Assembly: GCF_042767895.1 (NCBI RefSeq)
Contig: NC_091557.1
Location: 36,774,627-36,794,626, forward strand
Length of the DNA stretch: 20,000 nt
Origin: Penaeus vannamei
Lineage: Eukaryota; Arthropoda; Malacostraca; Decapoda; Penaeidae
Direction of reading: 5' to 3'
A program made the translations under genes and the position numbers. Below, piece after piece: positions 10,711 to 19,386 of the stretch. Under the pieces are notes generated by a model. The model was not told where the DNA came from. It was given only the letters and a program-made list of their open reading frames with translations, and did not search any database. The number at the start of each line of letters is the position of its first letter. The first letter of the stretch is position 1.

Positions 10711-10785
10711 CCAATGCCAACCTTTTACGTCACAAGGAGGCGTGGTCAAGGGCGGACCTTCCTGACCGCTGGCGCATTTAAGCCC
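10711..10785 (+). promoter_or_regulatory. Core promoter of HLH gene copy 2
   Basis: CCAAT (10711-10715), TTACGTCAC (10725-10733), GGCGTGGTC, GGGCGG, CCTGACCGCTGGCGC and TTTAA (10777-10781) follow at the same spacing as in copies 3 and 4. This copy has a T in place of the C of CCACGTCAC, giving the full-length-like TACGTCA form of the CRE. Confidence 0.65.
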
Positions 10786-10864
10786 CACTCGGTTATTCCA
10801 CGACCACACATCTCTCTCGCACTCCCATCTCTTCAGATCTCCAGTGCAATCCTTTGTCTGAAAG

Positions 10865-11461
10865 ATGAACTGCATCAACAATGGAACCATGGCCGCCATG
10901 GCAGCAGCCCTCGCCGCCAACTCCACCATGTCGTCCGATAAGACACAGATGCGACTCTACCTCGATAGACTCAAGGCCATGGTGCCTCAGTGTCCCAAGA
11001 ACCGCAAGGTGTCCAGACAGGAGCTCATCGAACACGTCATCAACTACATCAGCGACCTCGAGGACACCCTCCAGTCAGACTCGGATTCAGAGGCCGACAG
11101 TCCTCCAGCGAGTCCTACCACTGACTTCAGCTTCAGCGACTCCTTCAACCAGTACGCCCAGTATGGTGGCTACGATCAACAGTCTCAGTTAAGTGGCTAC
11201 ACTCAAGACTCCCATCTCAGCGGCTACAGCCAGCAGCCCCAGTTCGGAGACTCGTTCAAGCAGCAGCCCCAATACAGCGGTTACGGAACGCAGCCTCACC
11301 AGTACTCCCAGCAGCAGTACAGCCAAGAAAATTCCATGATGATGGACGAGTCCCACGGAAGCAGCGACTACAGCAAGTACTACGGAAGCAGTTCTGCCAA
11401 TTACTCACTCGGCCACTCGACGCAGAGCATGGAGATGGACACATACGGTTTTGGATATTAA
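10865..11461 (+). CDS. emc-like: Id/Extramacrochaetae-like HLH inhibitor, copy 2
   Basis: A 198-residue single-exon gene with the HLH region (residues 27-70) identical to copy 1. Nine base differences from copy 1 were counted across the coding region, seven of them synonymous. The two amino-acid changes lie in the tail: Ser113 to Thr (GYTQDS) and Gly138 to Ser (QPQYSGYG). The acidic tract and the YGFGY terminus are kept. The expected role is the same, namely sequestering bHLH partners without binding DNA. Despite this coding identity, the 5' flank beyond the CCAAT box and the 3' flank do not resemble those of copy 1. The start was chosen by identity with the other copies. Confidence 0.88.
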   Translation: MNCINNGTMAAMAAALAANSTMSSDKTQMRLYLDRLKAMVPQCPKNRKVSRQELIEHVINYISDLEDTLQSDSDSEADSPPASPTTDFSFSDSFNQYAQYGGYDQQSQLSGYTQDSHLSGYSQQPQFGDSFKQQPQYSGYGTQPHQYSQQQYSQENSMMMDESHGSSDYSKYYGSSSANYSLGHSTQSMEMDTYGFGY

Positions 11462-11483
11462 TGTCAACCGTTATATTTCATTG

Positions 11484-11491
11484 TGTACATA
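11484..11491 (+). promoter_or_regulatory. Pumilio-type element in copy 2 3' UTR
   Basis: TGTACATA lies 22 nt after the stop codon, the same distance as in copy 1, within a TTTCAT-N-GTGTACATA context. Most of the surrounding 3' UTR has diverged. Confidence 0.5.
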
Positions 11492-11833
11492 CTATCACCT
11501 CATTTCATCTCCAGAAAATTATACACTGTTCACCTGTTGTTAGACTATTGATAGCATATAGAAATATATTGAAAGAAAGAACTATTGCATATCTATCTCC
11601 CCATCTCCTAAGAAATCTTCATATTACTAGGCTGTACCCTACATGCAAATTAAGTATTGCTGAAAAAGTGCGTATATACATGAAACATGAAATAGTATAG
11701 AGGTCAGACGATGAAACGTATTTATGTGAAAATGATCCCGATTTAGGTTGTTCACATTTCTCGAATTTTAGTTAAATATCATGACCGCATCGCAACTCAT
11801 ATAACATCGTACACACTAAAAAATAATAATAAT

Positions 11834-11839
11834 AATAAA
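11834..11839 (+). terminator. Possible polyadenylation signal of copy 2
   Basis: AATAAA ends a short (AAT)n run about 375 nt after the stop codon. No nearer canonical signal was found, so the 3' UTR would be much longer than in the other copies. A variant signal closer to the gene is possible. Confidence 0.35.
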
Positions 11840-12108
11840 AAGAAGCTTTTATGTATTCATATTTCAAAATACTTGTTCAATTGCTATTACATTCCATTTT
11901 CACATGACAAAGTGATCACATGTTTAACTCGAACTTATTGATTAAAATGAGACATGCAAGAGGAAATTATCTGACAGTAAATCACGCCTTTCTCCGATAC
12001 ACCGTAAGGATAATGCAATAGCAGTTGTAAGTGTGCATTTCATGGCTTTCATTCTTATATGTAAAGCTCCATATTCTTGTAGTTGCCATTCCCACAAGGC
12101 TATAATAC

Positions 12109-12152
<44 letters not shown>

Positions 12153-12248
12153 CACGAGGCTATAATTATAATCTGCTATAATTATTGGCACTTTTAATTA
12201 TTACATCACCATTTTTTGTTACAATGCTATTTTCATCGTTGTCACCAT
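11840..12248. other. Spacer between copy 2 and the duplicated segment
   Basis: AT-rich DNA with an AT microsatellite and no gene. Its right end meets the start of the 4.2-kb tandem duplication. Confidence 0.45.
12106..12149. repeat. (ATAC)n then (AT)n microsatellite
   Basis: About four ATAC units are followed by about 28 bp of AT. It is a simple repeat. Confidence 0.9.
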
Positions 12249-12864
12249 AGAATGTTTAACGTTTTTTCTTGAAAATATATATAGGGAAAATATCTTGCTG
12301 AATGGTTGAGACAAGACCTAGATGGAACACAAAAATTCTTGATGTTTGTCATATAATCTTGTGAATTCCCCATGTTTCCCACTGAATGAATAAATAGGTA
12401 CTGGTACTTCATCGATGACCTTTTCGGAAGATTATGATATTAATCGCCTGATTTATCAAGTCCTTATTTGAGAATAACCGACGAAATTTTACTTAATCAT
12501 ATATCGAATTCATATTTATCCGATATTGCTGCAGGTAATTTTAAAACATCAAAGTTAAAGGCATCACCGCATGTTGATAAAGGCTTTTACGGTGACAGAC
12601 ATTTTTGCAGGACCTTCTTGAAGGTGGAAATTGCATCAGCGATATCATGTAAACTTTATGAACTATTTTATTCTATTTTATGAGACTCAAGACAACTACA
12701 AATTGTATTCCACATTTTTTAATGTTTATATTTCTAAATCTAAAACACAGTGACCTTGTGCTTCTGTCATAGATACATCCTTATCTATTATCTGTATTAT
12801 TAACAAACTGCAATACTTCCAATAGTAACCAGGCCACTTAATGTGAAGGTAATACTTGTTCGAA

Positions 12865-12926
12865 TTCACTGACGAAATCCACAACTAAACTGTCACGGGG
12901 GTTGTTCATGTCACATAAGGTCACTA
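12865..12926 (+). promoter_or_regulatory. Upstream block shared with copies 2 and 4 (copy 3 version)
   Basis: TTCACTGACGAAATCC is followed by TGTCACATAAGGTCA, with the half-site at 12918-12923. It lies about 790 bp upstream of the copy 3 start codon. Confidence 0.4.
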
Positions 12927-13129
12927 AGCTTACATAGTTAAATATTTGAGAGTAAAATGTATGATAATGAATAAATATTTGAGGTACAGGTATTTGTTTA
13001 AAAAATATACACAATGTTTTCTCGTGCGCTTTACGAATACTACAATATGGAATATGTATTCATAAAAGAGAAATGATTGTATACTAAACAATATGACAGC
13101 TATTAACATGTTAAAGCACAAGTTTAATA

Positions 13130-13132
<3 letters not shown>

Positions 13133-13160
<28 letters not shown>
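13133..13160. repeat. Poly-A tract in unit A
   Basis: 28 A residues after TTTAATATCT. The tract is present at the same place in unit B and differs by about two bases in length. No retroposon body is recognised next to it. Confidence 0.9.
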
Positions 13161-13163
<3 letters not shown>

Positions 13164-13504
13164 CATATCCTTTACCACACAGTACTCAAGAATGCAGATG
13201 AATAATGCTGTTGTGATTTTTAAATTTTAGATAAACAATTATGTTATATCTGAATACTTCAGGTATATGAATATATTTATGTAACTGCTTTACTTTATAT
13301 TTTATCGCAGAGTAGAACCTTCATGTTCAGAAATGTTTTTAAACATTTGGCTTATTGTTTTTGATTACATTATCCTTTAGGATGACATTATTTTTACGCT
13401 TTTTATCTTTCTCACATACGATGATTCGTATTTACGTCAGATTCAATTACTTAGATAACATAAATACTTAAAGTCTACCAATGAGTCTTACCTGTTTGTC
13501 ATGG

Positions 13505-13578
13505 CCAATCACAACCTTCCACGTCACAAGGAGGCGTGGTCGAGGGCGGACCTTCCTGACCGCTGGCGCATTTAAGCG
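13505..13578 (+). promoter_or_regulatory. Core promoter of HLH gene copy 3
   Basis: CCAAT (13505-13509), CCACGTCAC (13519-13527), GGCGTGGTC, GAGGGCGGACC, CCTGACCGCTGGCGC and TTTAA (13571-13575). It is nearly identical to copy 4. The start codon lies 83 bp after the TATA-like box. Confidence 0.65.
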
Positions 13579-13658
13579 TCACTCGGCAATTCCACGACCA
13601 CATATCTCACTCGCACTCCCATCTCTTCAGAAGACTCGTGCAATCCTTTGTTTGAAAG

Positions 13659-14240
13659 ATGAACTGCATCAACAATGGAACCATGGCCGCCATGGCAGCA
13701 GCCCTCGCCGCCAACTCCACCATGTCGTCCGATAAGACACAGATGCGCCTCTACCTCGATAGACTCAAGGCCATGGTGCCTCAGTGTCCCAAGAACCGCA
13801 AGGTGTCCAGACAGGAGCTCATCGAACACGTCATCAACTACATCAGCGACCTCGAGGACACCCTCCAGTCGGACTCGGATTCAGAGCCCGACAGTCCTCC
13901 AGCGAGTCCTACCACTGACTTCAGCTTCAGCGACTCCTTCAACCAGTATGGTGGCTACGATCAGCAGTCTCAGTTAAGTGGCTACACTCAAGACTCCCAT
14001 CTCAACGGTCAGCAGCCCCAGTTCGGAGACTCGTTCAAGCAGCAGCCCCAGTACGGCGGTTACGGAACGCAGCCTCACCAGTACTCCCAGCAGCAGTACA
14101 GCCAAGAAAATTCCATGATGATGGACGAGTCCCACGGAAGCAGCGGTTACAGCAAGTACTACAGAAGCAGTTCTGCCAGTTACCCACTCGGCCACTCGAC
14201 CCAAAGCATGGAGATGGACACATACGGTTTCGGATATTAG
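13659..14240 (+). CDS. emc-like: Id/Extramacrochaetae-like HLH inhibitor, copy 3 (shortened tail)
   Basis: At 193 residues this is the most diverged intact member. The HLH (residues 27-70) is unchanged. Differences start after it: Ala77 to Pro (SDSEPDSP), loss of three residues so that FNQYAQYGG becomes FNQYGG, and loss of a Tyr-Ser pair with Ser-to-Asn change (HLNGQQPQF). Near the C-terminus it reads GSSGYSKYYRSSSASYPLGH. Both deletions keep the frame and fall in the repetitive tail, as expected for slippage or relaxed constraint there. The reading frame stays open and ends YGFGY. It is the intact gene of duplicated unit A. Confidence 0.86.
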   Translation: MNCINNGTMAAMAAALAANSTMSSDKTQMRLYLDRLKAMVPQCPKNRKVSRQELIEHVINYISDLEDTLQSDSDSEPDSPPASPTTDFSFSDSFNQYGGYDQQSQLSGYTQDSHLNGQQPQFGDSFKQQPQYGGYGTQPHQYSQQQYSQENSMMMDESHGSSGYSKYYRSSSASYPLGHSTQSMEMDTYGFGY

Positions 14241-14266
14241 TGGAGTGCTTCATTGAACTTTCATCA

Positions 14267-14274
14267 TGTACATA
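14267..14274 (+). promoter_or_regulatory. Pumilio-type element in copy 3 3' UTR
   Basis: TGTACATA lies 26 nt after the stop codon in the context TTTCATCATGTACATA, very close to the copy 1 context. Confidence 0.5.
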
Positions 14275-14296
14275 ATTTCATCTCATATCATCTAAA

Positions 14297-14303
14297 AGCT
14301 TTA
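14297..14303 (+). promoter_or_regulatory. Brd-box-like site (AGCTTTA) in copy 3 3' UTR
   Basis: AGCTTTA followed by A is the Brd-box heptamer first described in Drosophila E(spl)-complex and Bearded transcripts. It is complementary to the seed of the miR-79/miR-4 family. It falls between the stop codon and the AATAAA signal, so it would be in the mRNA. It is conserved in copy 4 but was not found before the signal in copies 1 or 2. Confidence 0.4.
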
Positions 14304-14352
14304 ATGTATACATTCATGCAAAGTGATATTGTATTTATGAAACTATAAGAAA

Positions 14353-14358
14353 AATAAA
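14353..14358 (+). terminator. Polyadenylation signal of copy 3
   Basis: AATAAA within AAGAAAAATAAAAG, about 113 nt after the stop codon. The position is conserved in unit B. Confidence 0.6.
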
Positions 14359-14374
14359 AGATGCTTCTGTATAT

Positions 14375-15189
14375 TTTCTTTTCGTTGATCTCACCACCTT
14401 TAGCCTCGAAAATGTATAGGTATCATGGGTTTCCTTGTAAATTAAATTGTCATACTGCGCTGATTCATCACTTGGACAAACGCTACGACAATGTATTCAC
14501 CTATGCAATACGTTTTTTATATCACCATTCATAGTTTGAATAGCACGAGACGCGTATGGTAATTTCATTCTGGGTGTTTTTTTTCAATTAGATGTTACTT
14601 ATGTGTGGGTAAATATACTGAAAAATATGGAATGTTTAAAACCTAGATGTTACTCAAATATTGAAAAATATAAATCGCTAATCATTAAAGCCATAAACGG
14701 AACTCATTCTTTTTTATTCTTGTTAAATATGCAGGTCATCTTGTCACTTCACCATTACATACATATTAAATACCTATGAAAAAAGATTAACAAGTGCTTG
14801 ATATATTGATATGTCCAAAAGGAACCTTATCAGATATAACAGCATGAAGTAGACAATGACAAAGGAAAAGCCTCGTTTAATCTTTTCGTTATCTGTAATT
14901 GCATCACAATAAGTAAATAACGAAGGTCATTCCCGTAGATTTAGACGTTTATTGTAGTCGATGGAATACCGACGTGGTTCTTTCCCTCGATACACGCAAC
15001 GTTTTTGACTATTTAGGTCTGCAAACAAAGATGAATTGTAAAATCTGAGAAATGAGCGTGGATTCTGTCTACATCCACATCACCGTGGAATAAAACTGTT
15101 CACATTCAAAAATCAATGCTATAAGGGCGAAAGCAGAATAAAACTCGAATAACGACCAAATACCAAGCTAGGAAAGGCGAGTGCACGAC
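14375..15189. other. Unit A spacer between copy 3 and the gene relic
   Basis: Non-coding and well matched by unit B, with scattered substitutions and short indels. No gene is recognised. Confidence 0.5.
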
Positions 15190-15520
15190 CTAAATCTACA
15201 TTCAGTGGAGAACTAGCGGCATCATAGACTTACTGGGGCCTCAGTGTCACAAGAACCGAAAGGTGACCAAAGATCAATAATATCAGCGACTACTAGGAGC
15301 GCCCTACAGTAAACTCAGAACTTATAAAATCCAATTAGCGACTTTCGATTCAACTAGCAGTCTCACAGTGATGCTTACATTCAGCTGAAACAGTCCATGC
15401 CATCAACATATCTGGCAGTGATGTGGTCAGGATAACATCATATCAATAGATAATGGCCGCAAATTTCATCCATTATGGAATGAATTCTGGAAATTATACA
15501 CTCGACCCAAAACACAAGTT
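15190..15520 (+). pseudogene. Decayed HLH gene relic in unit A
   Basis: GCCTCAGTGTCACAAGAACC (15238-15257) matches the intact loop-coding sequence GCCTCAGTGTCCCAAGAACC. The next bases read CGAAAGGTGACCAAAGATCA and then a TAA stop. About 25 nt coding for part of helix 2 are missing before ATCAGCGAC. Further matches continue in order: GCGACT..TTCAAC..AG near 15338, CAGTCTCA with GCTTACA near 15358, and ACTCGACCCAAA around 15500 near the gene's 3' end. The upstream part TAGACTTA matches TAGACTCA of helix 1. It spans most of the gene but is riddled with stops and gaps, and no promoter is recognisable. It is clearly non-coding for this protein. Confidence 0.75.
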
Positions 15521-16463
15521 TCGTGGAAAATGCCTCACTCATGCATCGCCTTATAGTGCCGTGCACATCAATATAAGATGACACACATACCTTAATATCA
15601 TTCTCTTGGTAGTCTCCCTATCAATAAACATTTCAGCTCATGTTAGACAGGCAGTTTTCATTCAAGACATTTACATGACCATATGTTAAGAAATATATAT
15701 GTATTTATATGTGTGTGTGTGTATGCATATTTTGCAGGTATTTCCAGTATAATAACTAATGCATCTACAATGTCCAATCTCAAGGCATAATGACTGAGGT
15801 ATTCACTGTCTCTCTTTATTCTAATCAAATGATACTTCATACTTGCGTTTAGATATATTTTGTATTTTCAGAACTTATATTCAACATTTTAACCCTCTGT
15901 ACTGAGATGGTGTGCCCACTGTGACTGAATTTTATTGATTGTGTTTGCAAACACATGGCTCCATAAGTGCTTATTAATTACCAAAGCGTTTACTAGTCCT
16001 GTTTCATTTACCCTTTTCTTTACTTTACGGAACTGTTTTCATTTGATACTATTATAATTTTGATATCAGTAATATCAATAACTAATAGTGTCAAATTTCA
16101 AAACAAAAAACAATTCTCCCCAAAACATTACGGGAAAACCACATGCGGTCACCAAGAACTTAATGAGTCATCTCTGAGGAACAGGTATGTGGTTTGTTGA
16201 AATCTGAAGGTGAATCGTAGCATCATGTTATTATTTTATCATGTTACTGTTTTCATTATCATAAAACTCTTGCTAACTGTTCTAATTTATTACTTCGACT
16301 GGTGGTCATATTACTGTATTTTGTTATTGTAAAAGCAGGATATAGTCTATGACATTTTCCCATATGCTGACAATTTCAAATAAGGGAATATTATCTCTTA
16401 AATTTTAACAACAATAATCAATGCATTGCAATAACCTATGCAATCGTTTTTGTGGAATTAGAT
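15521..16463. other. Unit A distal non-coding region
   Basis: AT-rich, with a short TG tract near 15710. No gene was recognised. Bases after 15822 have no counterpart inside the window. Confidence 0.45.
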
Positions 16464-17055
16464 AGAACATTTAACGTTTTCTCTTGAAAATGTATATAGG
16501 GAAAAGATCTTGTTGAATGGTTGAGACAAGACCTAGATGGAACACAAAAATTCTTCCCCATGTTTCCCACTGAATGAATAAATCAGTACTGGTTCTTCAT
16601 CGATAACCTTTTCGGAAGATTATGATTTTAATCGCCTGATTTATCAAGTCCTTATTTGAGAGAATGACATCGACGAAATTTTACTTAATCATATATCGAA
16701 TTCTTATTTATCCGATATTGCTGCAGGTAATTTTAAAACATTAAAGTTAAAGGCATCACCGCATGTTGATAAAGGCTTTTACGGTGACAGACATTTTTGC
16801 AGGACCTTCTTGAGGGCGGAAATTGCATCAGCGATATCATGTGAGCTTTATGAACGATTTTATTCTATTTTATGAGACTCAAGACAACTACAAATTGCAT
16901 TCCACATTTTTTAATGTTTATATTTCTAAATCTAAAACACAGTGACCTTGTGCTTCTGCCATAGATACATCCTTATCTATTATCTGTATTATTAACAAAC
17001 TGCAATACTTCCAATAGTAACCAGGCCACTTAATATGAAGGTAATACTTGTTCGA

Positions 17056-17118
17056 ATTCACTGACGAAATCCACAACTAAGCATTCATGGGGGTTGTTCA
17101 TGTCACATAAGGTCACTA
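17056..17118 (+). promoter_or_regulatory. Upstream block shared with copies 2 and 3 (copy 4 version)
   Basis: TTCACTGACGAAATCC is followed by TGTCACATAAGGTCA, with the half-site at 17110-17115. It lies about 780 bp upstream of the copy 4 start codon. Confidence 0.4.
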
Positions 17119-17322
17119 AGCTTACATAGTTAAATATTTGAGAGTAAAATGTATGATAATGAATAAATATTTGAGGTGCAGGTATTTGCTTTAAAAAATA
17201 TACACAATGTTTTCTCGTGCGCTTTACGAATACTACAATATGGAATATGTATTCATAAAAGAGAAATGATTGTATACTAAACAATATGACAGCTATTAAC
17301 ATGTTAAAGCACAAGTTTAATA

Positions 17323-17325
<3 letters not shown>

Positions 17326-17355
<30 letters not shown>
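17326..17355. repeat. Poly-A tract in unit B
   Basis: 30 A residues at the position equivalent to 13133-13160 in unit A. Confidence 0.9.
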
Positions 17356-17358
<3 letters not shown>

Positions 17359-17695
17359 CATATCCTTTACCATACAGTACTCAAGAATACAGATGAATAA
17401 TGCTGTTGTGATTTTTAAATTTTAGATAAACAATTATGTTATCTCTGAATACTTCAGGTATATATATTTATGTAATTGCTTTACTTTATATTTCATCGCA
17501 GAGTAGAACCTTCATGTTCTGAAATGTTTTTAAACATTTGGCTTATTGTTTTTTATTACATTATCCTTTAGGATGACATTATTTTTACGCTTTTTATCTT
17601 TCTCACATACGATGATTCGTATTTACGTCAGATTCAATTACTTAGATAACATAAATACTTAAAGTCTACCAATGAGTCTTACCTGTTTGTCATGG

Positions 17696-17769
17696 CCAAT
17701 CACAACCTTCCACGTCACAAGGAGGCGTGGTCGAGGGCGGACCTTCCTGACCGCTGGCGCATTTAAACG
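17696..17769 (+). promoter_or_regulatory. Core promoter of HLH gene copy 4
   Basis: CCAAT (17696-17700), CCACGTCAC (17710-17718), GGCGTGGTC, GAGGGCGGACC, CCTGACCGCTGGCGC and TTTAA (17762-17766). The leader after it is about 13 bp shorter than in copy 3: a stretch of the pyrimidine-rich CACTCGCACTCCCATCTC tract is missing. Confidence 0.65.
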
Positions 17770-17836
17770 CCACTCGGCAATTCCACGACCACACATCTCA
17801 CTCTTCAGATCACCAGTGCAATCCTTTGTTTGAAAG

Positions 17837-18433
17837 ATGAACTGCATCAACAATGGAACCATGGCCGCCATGGCAGCAGCCCTCGCCGCCAACTCCACCA
17901 TGTCGTCCGATAAGACGCAGATGCGCCTCTACCTCGATAGACTCAAGGCCATGGTGCCTCAGTGTCCCAAGAACCGCAAGGTGTCCAGACAGGAGCTCAT
18001 CGAACACGTCATCAACTACATCAGCGACCTCGAGGACACCCTCCAGTCGGACTCGGATTCAGAGGCCGACAGTCCTCCAGCGAGTCCTACCACTGACTTC
18101 AGCTTCAGCGACTCCTTCAACCAGTACGCCCAGTATGGTGGCTACGATCAACAGTCTCAGTTAAGTGGCTACACTCAAGACTCCCATCTCAGCGGCTACA
18201 GCCAGCAGCCCCAGTTCGGAGACTCGTTCAAGCAGCAACCCCAGTACGGCGCTTACGGAACGCAGCCTCACCAGTACTCCCAGCAGCAGTACAGCCAAGA
18301 AAATTCCATGGTGATGGACGAGTGCCTCGGAAGCAGCGACTACAGCAAGTACTACGGAAGCAGTTCTGCCAGTTATCCACTCGGCCACTCGACCCAAAGC
18401 ATGGAGATGGACACATACGGTTTCGGATATTAG
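17837..18433 (+). CDS. emc-like: Id/Extramacrochaetae-like HLH inhibitor, copy 4
   Basis: 198 residues, with the same HLH (27-70) and without the tail deletions of copy 3, even though their flanking DNA is nearly the same. Distinctive tail changes are Gly139 to Ala (QYGAYG) and MMMDESHG becoming MVMDECLG, which brings in a cysteine. The C-terminal SYPLGHSTQS is shared with copy 3. At single variant sites it matches copy 1 (the Thr27 codon ACG) or copy 2 (the Gln105 codon CAA) rather than its segmental partner, which suggests past conversion. It is the intact gene of unit B, and its frame is fully open to the YGFGY terminus. Confidence 0.88.
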   Translation: MNCINNGTMAAMAAALAANSTMSSDKTQMRLYLDRLKAMVPQCPKNRKVSRQELIEHVINYISDLEDTLQSDSDSEADSPPASPTTDFSFSDSFNQYAQYGGYDQQSQLSGYTQDSHLSGYSQQPQFGDSFKQQPQYGAYGTQPHQYSQQQYSQENSMVMDECLGSSDYSKYYGSSSASYPLGHSTQSMEMDTYGFGY

Positions 18434-18459
18434 TGGAGTGCTTCATTGAACTTTCATCG

Positions 18460-18467
18460 TGTACATA
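18460..18467 (+). promoter_or_regulatory. Pumilio-type element in copy 4 3' UTR
   Basis: TGTACATA lies 26 nt after the stop codon. The bases just upstream differ from copy 3 (TCGTG for TCATG), but the octamer is intact. Confidence 0.5.
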
Positions 18468-18489
18468 ATTTCATCTCATATCATCTAAA

Positions 18490-18496
18490 AGCTTTA
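18490..18496 (+). promoter_or_regulatory. Brd-box-like site (AGCTTTA) in copy 4 3' UTR
   Basis: AGCTTTA followed by A at the position equivalent to copy 3, before the polyadenylation signal. Confidence 0.4.
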
Positions 18497-18545
18497 ATGT
18501 ATACATTCATTCAAAGTGATATTGTATTTATGAAATTAAAAGAAA

Positions 18546-18551
18546 AATAAA
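18546..18551 (+). terminator. Polyadenylation signal of copy 4
   Basis: AATAAA about 113 nt after the stop codon, equivalent to the copy 3 signal. Confidence 0.6.
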
Positions 18552-19386
18552 AGATGCTTCTGTATATTTTCTTTTCGTTGATCTCACCACCTTTAGCCTC
18601 GAAAATGTATAGGTATCATGGGTTTCTTTGCAAATTAAATTGTCATACTGCGCTGATTCATCACATGGACAAACGCTACGACAATGTATTCACCTTTGCA
18701 TTACTTTTTTATATCACCATTCATAGCTGTTGGAATAGCACGAGACGCGTTTGGTAATTTCATTCTGGGTGTTTTTTTTTCAATTAGATGTTACTTATGT
18801 AGGGGTAAATATACTGAAAAATATGGATTTTTAAAATCCTAGATGTTACACATATTGAAAAATATAAACCGCTAATCATTAAAGCCATAAACGGAACTCA
18901 TTCTTTTTTATTCTTGTTAAATATGCAGGTCATCTTGTCACTTCACTATTACATACATATTAAATACCTATGAAAAAGATTAACAAGTGCTTGATATATT
19001 GAGTTGCCAAAAAGGAACCTTATCAGATACAACAGCATGAAGTAGACAGTGACAAAGGAAAAGCCTCGTTTAATCTTTTCGTTATCTGTAATTGCATCAC
19101 AATAAGTAAATAACGGAGGTCATTCCCGTAGATTTAAACGTTTATTGTAGTCGATGGAATACCGACGTGGTTCTTTCCCTCGATACACGCAACGTTTTTG
19201 ACTATTTAGGTCTGCAAACAAAGAGGAATTGTAAAATCTGAGAAATGAGCGTGGATTCTGTCTACATCCACCTCACCGTGGAATAAAACTGTTCACATTC
19301 AAAAATCAATGCTATAGGGCCGAAAGCAGAATAACACTCGAATAACGGCCAAGTACCAAGCCAGGAAAGGTGAGTGCACGACCTAA

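Larger units (their letters stand above)
12249..16463 (+). repeat. Tandem segmental duplication, unit A
   Basis: This sequence is matched, with small indels, by unit B from 16464 onward. Homology starts at ATAGAA (12249 and 16464) and can be followed to 15822, where unit B reaches the window edge. Whether 15823-16463 is also duplicated cannot be seen. The unit holds gene copy 3, its promoter, a poly-A tract and a decayed gene relic. Long stretches match with only scattered substitutions, so the duplication is recent relative to the split from copies 1 and 2. Confidence 0.85.

Noticed and set aside
12468..12683. 71-codon open frame upstream of copy 3
   Set aside because: The equivalent place in unit B carries substitutions and an indel near the start that do not respect the frame, and no motif is recognisable.
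12930..13121. Minus-strand open frame MCFNMLIAVILF... shared with unit B (17030-17314)
   Set aside because: It is conserved only as part of the recent duplication. Its C-terminus differs between units through a frame-changing indel. A hydrophobic composition is expected from AT-rich DNA.
13133..13160. Poly-A tract as the tail of a retroposed gene
   Set aside because: No mRNA-like or SINE body lies upstream of it, and the HLH gene is downstream with its own promoter.
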